Source of the DNA: UBA2219 sp964612075
GTDB lineage: Bacteria > Desulfobacterota > Deferrimicrobia > Deferrimicrobiales > Deferrimicrobiaceae
NCBI GenBank assembly: GCA_964612075.1
Contig: CAZTFC010000011.1
Span: 1 to 56,378, forward strand
DNA: 56,378 nucleotides
Direction of reading: 5' to 3'
The notes beneath the pieces were generated by a model, which was not told where the DNA came from, searched no databases, and saw only the letters and a list, made by a program, of their open reading frames with translations. Positions 50,075-56,378 of this stretch are shown here, piece by piece; the stretch's first letter is position 1; the number at the start of each line of letters is the position of its first letter. The position numbers and the translations under genes are program-made.

Positions 50075-51520
50075 ATGGGACACGCCGTTTTCCGGATTTC
50101 CGTAGTCCTCTTCTTCCTTTCATTCGGCTGCGGTCATAATCCCCACATGGCGGCCAATCCCGGGAAAGCGCACCAGGCGGCGCGATCCGGCGATCTCCCG
50201 GCGCTGGAATCGGCCCTGCAGAGCGGGACGGGCGTCAACCAGGAGGACGATCACGGCATGACGCCCCTTTCCTACGCGGCGGGCGCATCCAATGTCGCCG
50301 TGGTCGAATATCTCCTCGCGAAAGGCGCCAACCCGAACCACGCCAGCCACAACAACCAGACGCCGCTTTTGATCGCCTCCCGGAAATCGGTCCCGCAGGT
50401 CGTCGAGCTGTTGATCGCCAGGGGGGCGGAGATCGACCGGTACGGGGACGACGGCTTGACCGCCCTGGCCGTTGCGGCGCAAAGAGGGGACCAGGGGGTC
50501 TTCGAGGCGCTCCTGAAGCGCGGCGCGAAGCCGAACGTGTCGCTCGCGAACTGCGACACCGCCCTGATCCTGGCGATCCTTCAGAAAGACCCGGTCTTCT
50601 TCGACCGGCTTCTGGCCGCCGGGGCCAGCCCCGACATCAAGGGGCGCGCCGGCAACACCCCGCTCATCGTCGCCACGTTCTCCGACAAGCCGGAAATGGT
50701 GGAGAAGCTGCTCGAGGCGGGGGCCCGGGTCGACGAGGTGAACGACGCCGGAAACGGGGCGCTGCATTTCGCCACCGGCGTCCGGGGCATCAATCCCGTC
50801 ATCGCGTTCCTGCTGGCGGAAAAAGGGGCCGACGTCAACAAGGAGGCAAAGGACGGGTTGACGCCCATGAAAGGGGCGTGCCTTACGGAACAGACGGCGC
50901 TGGTCCCTTATCTTTACGAGAAAGGGGCCAACCCGGATTTCGAGCGCACATCGGATTCGGGGATGGATGCGAGCGGGATCGTCCATCACGTTCTCGGAGA
51001 TTATTTCCTGGGACGGAACCAGGCGGACAAGGCCCGTGCCTCCTACGCGAAATCGCGCGATTGCTACAAGGCGGCGGCTGAAAAATACAACGGGGACGTC
51101 AACCGGCTGCAGTGGAAAACGGTGGGTGCGTATGCCGCGATGGCGCTGGCCGGCGCGGCGCAATCCTACGGCCAGACCTACCAGGCGAACATGCAGTCCC
51201 GGCAGATGGCGCAGATCGCGGGAATGAAATACGCCACGCAGACCGGCACGGGGTTCCAGGGCTATTCTTCCTATATGGCCAGGTACAACGCAAGCAACGT
51301 ATCGACGTTCCATATGGCCGGCCCCGCCATGCCCGTCGTGCCGTACGACAAGATGCCGCTGGCCGAGCAAAAATCGTTGGCGAAGGCGAAGGCCGGTTAC
51401 TTCGAGGCGCGATACGCGCTGGTCGGGAAGATCCTGGAGTGCATCGACGCCAACCCGGGAGGGGGAGCCGGACTGCGCTCCTGCGTCGAGTCCGCCGGGG
51501 AGGCGCCAGGGGGTAAGTGA
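50075..51520 (+). CDS. Ankyrin-repeat lipoprotein
   Basis: 481 residues with a signal ending SFGCG (probable lipid anchor). At least seven ankyrin repeats occur between about residues 30 and 300 (GMTPLSYAAGASNVAVVEYL, QTPLLIASRKSVPQVVELL, LTALAVAAQRGDQGVFEALL, NTPLIVATFSDKPEMVEKLL). A helical, Gln/Ala/Met-rich C-terminal region of about 170 residues has no known domain (AQIAGMKYATQTGTG). Ankyrin arrays bind proteins; a periplasmic or surface scaffold is inferred. Co-transcribed with the DUF2846 lipoprotein. Confidence 0.85.
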   Translation: MGHAVFRISVVLFFLSFGCGHNPHMAANPGKAHQAARSGDLPALESALQSGTGVNQEDDHGMTPLSYAAGASNVAVVEYLLAKGANPNHASHNNQTPLLIASRKSVPQVVELLIARGAEIDRYGDDGLTALAVAAQRGDQGVFEALLKRGAKPNVSLANCDTALILAILQKDPVFFDRLLAAGASPDIKGRAGNTPLIVATFSDKPEMVEKLLEAGARVDEVNDAGNGALHFATGVRGINPVIAFLLAEKGADVNKEAKDGLTPMKGACLTEQTALVPYLYEKGANPDFERTSDSGMDASGIVHHVLGDYFLGRNQADKARASYAKSRDCYKAAAEKYNGDVNRLQWKTVGAYAAMALAGAAQSYGQTYQANMQSRQMAQIAGMKYATQTGTGFQGYSSYMARYNASNVSTFHMAGPAMPVVPYDKMPLAEQKSLAKAKAGYFEARYALVGKILECIDANPGGGAGLRSCVESAGEAPGGK

Positions 51521-51543
51521 CCCGGACTGGACTGGTCCGCTTG

Positions 51544-51637
51544 CCAGTTGAATACCGGAATATCGGGGCAGAAGAAATGAGGCTGGTCGCTATAATTCTG
51601 AATTACTTACGATTTTAGCCAAGCAATTCCGACTGCC
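51544..51637. repeat. Dispersed repeat, long form A
   Basis: About 94 bases starting CCAGTTGAATACCGGAATAT that align end to end with 54496-54590, both ending near CTGCC, with shared blocks GAATTACTT and ATTCCG. The first 20 bases are the GGAATAT repeat. Located just after the ankyrin gene. Confidence 0.6.
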
Positions 51638-51760
51638 TTTACAGTATGCCTTCAGGGTTTCCGCTCGTGCCACGGCTTCGAAAAAGCACCGATCATACAG
51701 GCCTGACGGGTGTCTACGAAACCGGGGGAAGTCCGGAAAACCAACCGAGGCAAATTGCAC

Positions 51761-52408
51761 TCAGTTCAGCATGGAATGTTCGGAAAGTTCGATATCAACA
51801 AAATCTATATAGGCATATTTTTTCGCCATTTTTCTGCTTACCCCCAACGATTGCAGGACGGATTGAGCAAGTTCATTCGGGTAACTTTCAACAACTTCTC
51901 CCTGAACGATTCTATGAAAAGCCATGATTATTGGCCCTAGAACAAGATCAAAAGCAAGGTTTTCGTCAGCGATGGTGAAATGACCTCCCGTTATTCCCGC
52001 ACGAATATCTCTCGGGACAACGGTGGTTGTCAAACTGCCTGTTTGCATGGCGATCGGACCACCTTTAACCACAAATTGTGCGAGAATCGGGACGCGTTTT
52101 GCCAATCTGATGACGGATATCACCCCGCAAGCCATGCGTGCGACCGGATCTTTCTGCTGCACAACGACAGGATCAACGGCGCGAATTATCTCATTGCTGA
52201 CCTCTTTCGCCACCTCTATGAACAATTCCTCGTTCGTTCGAAAGTAATTGTAGAATGTGCCGCGGGATACCCCGGCATTTTTGATGACCAGGTCGATTAC
52301 TTTTGCGTCAGAGCCAAATCGGGAAAAAACATGCAGCGCACCTTTCAACAGGCGTGCCCGCGTTTTTTCCCGACGCTCTGCCCCAACGATGGTTCGGTGA
52401 TTTATCAT
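51761..52408 (-). CDS. TetR-family transcriptional regulator
   Basis: 215 residues. N-terminal helix-turn-helix: RLLKGALHVFSRFGSDAKVI then LVIKNAGVSRGTFYNYFRTNEELF, the canonical TetR recognition helix. The C-terminal ligand-binding part is divergent. It lies three bases after the sulfatase stop on the same strand, so it may be co-transcribed with the sulfatase and regulate it. Ligand unknown. Confidence 0.88.
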   Translation of the reverse strand: MINHRTIVGAERREKTRARLLKGALHVFSRFGSDAKVIDLVIKNAGVSRGTFYNYFRTNEELFIEVAKEVSNEIIRAVDPVVVQQKDPVARMACGVISVIRLAKRVPILAQFVVKGGPIAMQTGSLTTTVVPRDIRAGITGGHFTIADENLAFDLVLGPIIMAFHRIVQGEVVESYPNELAQSVLQSLGVSRKMAKKYAYIDFVDIELSEHSMLN

Positions 52409-52411
52409 GAA

Positions 52412-54208
52412 TTACAGATCGATTCTGTCAATGCTCCATTCTACACCGGCAAATTTGGGCATCTCCCGGCCATCATCGACTCCGATCTCATCCTTGATCA
52501 GAGTTTCCAGCTTGCTGCTCATCCGGAGGAGAAGATCTGCATGGGTATGTCTGTCCAGGGCAAGGTTCTTCAGTTCGGTTGGATCATTCTTGAGGTCAAA
52601 CAGCTCGACATCGTTCCAGCGATACAGTTCGTCCAGGTTCTTGGGTTGATTACGTTCTACCGGCGCAAAATATCGGGAAAATTTATACCTTCCATCGAAT
52701 ACGGTCCTGACGCTTCCCCGCTTTTTCATGTTCGGGCGGAAACCCGCTGATTTGACCGCTGCCTTGGGGTCGCCCCCTGCGGCTTTGGCCTCTGCGATGA
52801 TGCGGATCAAGTCGCTGTCGTTCGTGGCGATCCCGCTATAGGTAAAAAGGGTGCTGTCGCGAACGGCATGCAGATCAGCGGTGGCTGGACGGTTGAGGAC
52901 CACGGAGAAGTCTTTGCCCGGCAGTTTCCTGCCGGCAAGTTCGTCCCGCTTGCCCGGGTCAACCCCGCACATGGAGAGGATGCCGGGAACCAGATCGATA
53001 TGTCCGGTCAGCGAGTAGCAGTCCTGCCCTCCCCTCACGTCAGGATGCGACACGATGAGCGGCAGGTGAATGGCCTCCTGGTAGGCAAAAGGCCCCTTGC
53101 CGCGCAAACCATGCGCACCTCCCATTTCACCATGATCCGAGGTGAAGATCACAACCGTGTTTTCGTTGAGTTTCAACGCTTCCAACTCCTCTAAAATTCG
53201 CGCCAACTGCTGATCGGCCGCCTGGAGGGAGTTTAGGTAAAAATCGTTGAATCGATGCCAACGCTCCTCTTCCATCGGGATCACCCCCAAGGTGTACCCC
53301 CAAGACCGGTTGAACTCGGCGTGGGCGGCGGGGCGACCGGGAGCATCCAGAGGCTGATGCAGGGTACCAGGAAGAGGGACACGCCATTGTTTCCGGTACA
53401 GTGGATGTTCCGGAGCGCGCGCTGAATGCATCAACAGTTTGCCGGTGTCCTGTACTTTTTCGTCAGGGGAATCCGTATTGAAGTACATGATGTCATGGGG
53501 ATTCACCAGGCTGACGAAAAGCGCCCAGGGTTTCTTCTCATCCTGGAGGGATCGGCCCTTTTCCCGCATCCATGAGATGGCACTTCCGGCAATCATGTGG
53601 TCATGGTTATAGCCGCCCAGCGTATGAACCAGCACATCTCCTGGCCAGACAAAGTCGGAAAAACCATATCCATCCATTTCCCTGGTAAAGAGCCGGTCGG
53701 GGGTATCGGTGTCAAAATCCCTGTTGAGATGCCACTTCCCCTTGTAAGCCGTATAATAGCCGGCCTTGCGCAGCATATGACCGATTGTCGGTATGTTCGT
53801 GGATAGAGCATTCACGTAAGGCATGTCGGCATTCTCGAACATGCCGTTATCCGGTGTGTGCAACCCGGTCATGAGAACCGCCCTGGAACTGGTGCACATG
53901 ACGGCAGGGCAGTAATGGTTGTGAAAAGTCACCCCTTTGCGCTGCAGGCGATCATGCCCATTCAGCACCAGACCTTTGGGAGCCGTCCCCAGATATCGTT
54001 CCTGATCGGTGAAAATAAAGACAATGTTCGGGCGGGAGCCCCGCTGGGCCGATGCGGGGCGCCTGGGTGTGGCGGCGAAGCTCTCTCCGGGAGGCATCAG
54101 CGCGGTTTCGAGGAGAGATCCCGCGACGACTCCACCGGCAAATTTGATGAAATTCCGCCGGCTGCAGCGGGGATCGACCATTTTTTTCCCGTCAAATGTG
54201 TCCATCAT
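52412..54208 (-). CDS. Tat-exported sulfatase
   Basis: 598 residues. Twin-arginine signal CSRRNFIKFAGGVVAG (R17-R18). Sulfatase domain begins RPNIVFIFTDQERYLG (metal Asp), with YKGKWHLN and FTSDHGEMGGAHGL further on. The formylglycine position is C105-T-S-S-R109 in HYCPAVMCTSSRAVLMTG, where Ser replaces the Pro or Ala usual at the third place. Modified cysteine would hydrolyse sulfate or phosphonate esters in the periplasm. No formylglycine-generating enzyme is seen nearby. ATG at 54208 (a second Met follows); TetR gene downstream. Confidence 0.88.
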   Translation of the reverse strand: MMDTFDGKKMVDPRCSRRNFIKFAGGVVAGSLLETALMPPGESFAATPRRPASAQRGSRPNIVFIFTDQERYLGTAPKGLVLNGHDRLQRKGVTFHNHYCPAVMCTSSRAVLMTGLHTPDNGMFENADMPYVNALSTNIPTIGHMLRKAGYYTAYKGKWHLNRDFDTDTPDRLFTREMDGYGFSDFVWPGDVLVHTLGGYNHDHMIAGSAISWMREKGRSLQDEKKPWALFVSLVNPHDIMYFNTDSPDEKVQDTGKLLMHSARAPEHPLYRKQWRVPLPGTLHQPLDAPGRPAAHAEFNRSWGYTLGVIPMEEERWHRFNDFYLNSLQAADQQLARILEELEALKLNENTVVIFTSDHGEMGGAHGLRGKGPFAYQEAIHLPLIVSHPDVRGGQDCYSLTGHIDLVPGILSMCGVDPGKRDELAGRKLPGKDFSVVLNRPATADLHAVRDSTLFTYSGIATNDSDLIRIIAEAKAAGGDPKAAVKSAGFRPNMKKRGSVRTVFDGRYKFSRYFAPVERNQPKNLDELYRWNDVELFDLKNDPTELKNLALDRHTHADLLLRMSSKLETLIKDEIGVDDGREMPKFAGVEWSIDRIDL

Positions 54209-54246
54209 GCCCTCCCGGAATTTGGCCCCTGTCGTATTAACGATGT

Positions 54247-54273
54247 TGTCATATTGACATTGGCGTCATTATA
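54247..54273 (-). promoter_or_regulatory. Putative sulfatase promoter with palindromic operator
   Basis: On the minus strand TATAAT (54268-54273) is followed by the perfect palindrome TGTCA-ATA-TGACA (54247-54259), placed over the expected first transcribed bases, 38 bases before the sulfatase ATG. No good -35 was found. It could be the TetR site. Confidence 0.5.
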
Positions 54274-54495
54274 AGGCAAGGGCAAAATGCGGTGGCTGGA
54301 GTGAACCCCTCCCGGTAAACAGGTGAGTGCTCCGGAATCGACCCCCGACGAACAGATTCGGCGGACACGGGCGGAACAGAGGGCGTTCCTGCGCGTCGGA
54401 ATCGAGGGGGGGCCTGACGGAATGGCCTCCAACGGCTATCTTCGCGTTGCTTTGGAACTGCGCCGGAAAGGAATCGTGGACAAGGTCAACATCCG
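54274..54495. other. Gap with possible gene remnant
   Basis: A GTG-initiated plus-strand frame from 54323 gives TPDEQIRRTRAEQRAFLRVG and LRVALELRRKGIVDKVNIRQ before running into the repeat at 54496. It has no domain I recognise and no binding site; it may be the head of a gene truncated by the repeat. Nothing else seen. Confidence 0.3.
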
Positions 54496-54590
54496 CCAGT
54501 TGAATACCGGAATATCAGGGCGGCAGAACGAGGAGCATGGCGCTATGGCATTGAATTACTTTTTGATTTGTCCATACGATTCCGGCTGCC
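54496..54590. repeat. Dispersed repeat, long form B
   Basis: CCAGTTGAATACCGGAATAT followed by a block parallel to 51544-51637 (GCGCTAT, TGAATTACTT, GATTCCGGCTGCC). Lies between the gene remnant and the terminal ATPase. Confidence 0.6.
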
Positions 54591-54657
54591 ACCACAGCTT
54601 CGTACAGGCACCCGTGGGGACTCCGGAGTCCGTTCCTCTCCCGATCCTGATCCCGGG

Positions 54658-56049
54658 TCATCGAAGAGCGGTTTCGCCCTCCACAAGGAGCACTTTCTCC
54701 CGATTTGCCAGGTCGAGCATCGCGGGGGTGAAGCCGCTGCGGCTGAACAGGATAAGCCGTTCCTTTCTCTTGCCGGCGTGCCACTCTATCCGTTCCGATT
54801 TCCTGCGAAGGTCCTGGTAAACGTCCGTTCCGACCTTCTTCCCGCTCCACTTGCACTCGCCGAACCATGCCGTCCTGCTTTCCTCATCAAGCGCCACCAG
54901 ATCGATCTCTTCGTTCCTGGACCACCAGCGGCCGATGGAAGTGACCGGGATCTTCTCCCGCATTGCCAAATCCAGGAAGATCTCCCGGGAGATCGATTCG
55001 TAAGCTTCACCCACATGCCGGTCGAACGAGTCCTCGATCTGCTTGAGGACGTAGCTCTCGTTGCCGATTTCGAGCCGGCCGCGGTTCGGCAGGACATACT
55101 TGAACCAGAACGCGAAGAATCTGTCGTGCAGACGATACAACCCGAGCCGGCTCTTGTCCGGAGTCTTCTCGGTGACAGGGACCTCTTTTTCGACGAATCC
55201 CAAGGATCGCAGGATGTCGATATAACGGGAAAGATGGGCTTTGTCGAATCCCGTGTCATTCATGATCTCGGAGAGCTTCCTCTTTCCCTGGGCAATCGCC
55301 CGGAGGATGACGTAGTAATCCCGCGGTTCCCGGAGCTCTTCCCGGAGGAGGAACTCCACCTCGTTGTGAAGGTAGGTATTCCGGGAGAGGATCAGTTCGG
55401 CGATGTTTCTCAGGATGCTTTCCTTCGGCCTGACCTGCTCCAGGTAGGCGGGAACCGTTCCGAATGTGGCGTAGATAGCCGCCCGCTTCGTCAGGTCCGC
55501 TCCCGGGAAGAACTCCTCCAATGCGCCGAATTTGAGCTCCCCGATTTTCAGGGAGCCCGTCCGGCGGCCGTAGAGGGGCGCCTTCGAAAGAAGCACCTCT
55601 CGTTCCATCATCCCGATGCTGGAACCGAGAAGAATCAGGAACAGTTTCGTATCTTTCCAGTACGTGTCGATCCCTTTTTGGAAAATCGAGGAGATGGCCC
55701 GGTTGGCATTTACGAGGTAGGGGAATTCATCGATTGCGAGGACCAGGCGCGTCCCCTCGCTCTTTTCGCGGATGTATCGGAAAAACTGCTCCCAGTCGCG
55801 GAAGCCCCCCTCGGCCAAAACCATGTCCTTGAAATATTCCCCTACGCATCTGCCGAGGTTTTTCAGCTGATCCTGCTCGGCGACGGTATCCGCGAGGAAA
55901 TAGATGGCCGGTTTGTTCGTGATGAACTCGCGGACGAGCCGGGTCTTGCCCACCCGGCGTCTGCCGTAAAGCGGGATGAACCGGAACGACGGTTGCGCGT
56001 ATTCCCGCTCCAGGAACCCGAGTTCCTCCTGCCGGTCGACGAACTTCAT
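54658..56049 (-). CDS. ATPase of the archaeal-ATPase/DUF234 type
   Basis: 463 residues from ATG 56049, with GGAGGAGACC upstream. N-terminal ATPase: FVDRQEELGFLEREY, Walker A LYGRRRVGKTRLVREF, Walker B VLAIDEFPYLVN. A winged-helix segment follows (LSEIMNDTGFDKAHLSRYI), then the C-terminal DUF234 domain with EEIDLVALDEESRTAWFGECKWS, a D-x(n)-ExK nuclease-like motif. Such proteins are common in archaea and scattered in bacteria; role unknown. Upstream is AT-rich (TTAGTCTAAACATAATTATA), suggesting its promoter. Confidence 0.87.
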   Translation of the reverse strand: MKFVDRQEELGFLEREYAQPSFRFIPLYGRRRVGKTRLVREFITNKPAIYFLADTVAEQDQLKNLGRCVGEYFKDMVLAEGGFRDWEQFFRYIREKSEGTRLVLAIDEFPYLVNANRAISSIFQKGIDTYWKDTKLFLILLGSSIGMMEREVLLSKAPLYGRRTGSLKIGELKFGALEEFFPGADLTKRAAIYATFGTVPAYLEQVRPKESILRNIAELILSRNTYLHNEVEFLLREELREPRDYYVILRAIAQGKRKLSEIMNDTGFDKAHLSRYIDILRSLGFVEKEVPVTEKTPDKSRLGLYRLHDRFFAFWFKYVLPNRGRLEIGNESYVLKQIEDSFDRHVGEAYESISREIFLDLAMREKIPVTSIGRWWSRNEEIDLVALDEESRTAWFGECKWSGKKVGTDVYQDLRRKSERIEWHAGKRKERLILFSRSGFTPAMLDLANREKVLLVEGETALR

Positions 56050-56324
56050 GGTCTCCTCCGATCGGGACACCGCCATGGTTGCGATGGGTATAATCCTGTT
56101 TAGTCTAAACATAATTATACTTATTTGAGGCCATCCCGCAACAATTATCCGAGGCGGGGGGAGTCGACCGGCTCGCGCTCGGGCATCCCTGATGACACTC
56201 CGGCCGCTCCTGCGCATCCATGCGCCCTTGGCACTCAGGCCAACCATGGCCATCGCCGCAACACGGCGCCTGACGCCGCTATCCACGGCGGCTTTTCCTC
56301 CTTGATCAGTCGGCGGCGCCCTTG
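56050..56324. other. Intergenic region with 35-base repeat copy 2
   Basis: No gene found. AT-rich promoter-like sequence at 56095-56130 (TATAATTAT complement) serves the minus-strand ATPase. At 56154-56188 the 35-base repeat of 47531-47565 recurs. The remainder has degenerate inverted GC-rich segments (CCGCTATCCACGGCGG), similar in style to those following the first copy. Confidence 0.5.
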
Positions 56325-56378
56325 TGTCAACGCCGGTGAACTATTGACCCACTTTCGCCGGAACAGAATTGACCCACA
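56325..56378. mobile_element. Possible terminus of an IS21-like insertion sequence (partial)
   Basis: From TGTCAACGCCGG to the end of the window there are two TTGACCCAC blocks (56344-56352 and 56369-56377) 25 bases apart. A TGT-starting end with multiple internal direct repeats is typical of IS21-family termini. Only 54 bases are available, no transposase can be seen, and the family call is from recollection of such ends. Confidence 0.5.

Noticed and set aside
54323..54820. 165-codon plus-strand frame from 54323
   Set aside because: Second half lies in the dispersed repeat and antisense to the ATPase; only the first about 58 codons could be real and have no recognised domain.

Overview
The window looks like a GC-rich (roughly two-thirds G+C by eye) Gram-negative chromosome. 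The likely source is a deltaproteobacterial-type lineage (Desulfuromonadota/Desulfobacterota-like). The basis is inference: poly-glycine lipoproteins, a Braun-type lipoprotein beside L,D-transpeptidases, Tat-exported redox enzymes, abundant small ferredoxins, and an UbiE plus CFA-synthase lipid cluster. I see no rRNA, tRNA, CRISPR array or integrase gene.

Layout. (1) 55-8587, minus strand: a tightly overlapping lipid-modification cluster running UbiE-type methyltransferase > Fe-S/FAD oxidase > short-chain reductase, then DUF1295 > DUF2177 > FAD amine-oxidase-like protein > DUF1365 > cyclopropane-fatty-acid synthase. (2) 8712-18209: core-type genes, namely a DUF255 thioredoxin-like protein, a D-2-hydroxyacid dehydrogenase, a Tat-exported flavoprotein, a ferredoxin, DUF488, a universal stress protein and RsgA. 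(3) 18380-22791: acyl-CoA ligase, then an envelope module of L,D-transpeptidase, Lpp-like lipoprotein and a second L,D-transpeptidase. (4) 22781-24983: metal P1B-ATPase with its CsoR regulator and a perfect palindromic operator. (5) 25120-29241: AAA ATPase, dual-specificity phosphatase with an extra domain, gamma-glutamyltransferase.

(6) 29351-36373 is an accessory, defence-like island. Two translationally tight gene pairs each end in a large nuclease-plus-helicase protein (DUF2075/Schlafen-group-3 type): MazG-like + DUF2075, and HNH nuclease + DUF2075. Between them lie an AT-rich integron-type gene cassette (attC-like site, GTTAGAC core repeats) carrying a broken Mrr-like restriction endonuclease, and a Phd/RelE toxin-antitoxin pair. 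No integron integrase is visible.

(7) 36425-41660: zinc-ribbon ORF, lipoproteins, ferredoxin-like protein, degenerate metalloprotease-like protein, and a PerR-like Fur regulator followed by a katG relic. (8) 41819-46554: two nearly identical yeast-FCY1-like cytosine deaminases bracket a radical-SAM enzyme and an NMT1/SsuA-type ABC transporter, a candidate uncharacterised nucleobase or pyrimidine salvage unit. (9) 46607-56378: lipoproteins, an ankyrin protein, TetR plus Tat sulfatase, and a DUF234-type ATPase, interspersed with dispersed degenerate repeats. The window ends in what looks like the terminus of an IS21-like element.

The strongest candidates for an undescribed system are the paired nuclease-helicase modules of the island and the deaminase/radical-SAM/ABC cluster. 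Functions are inferred from recognised motifs only; no database search was possible.
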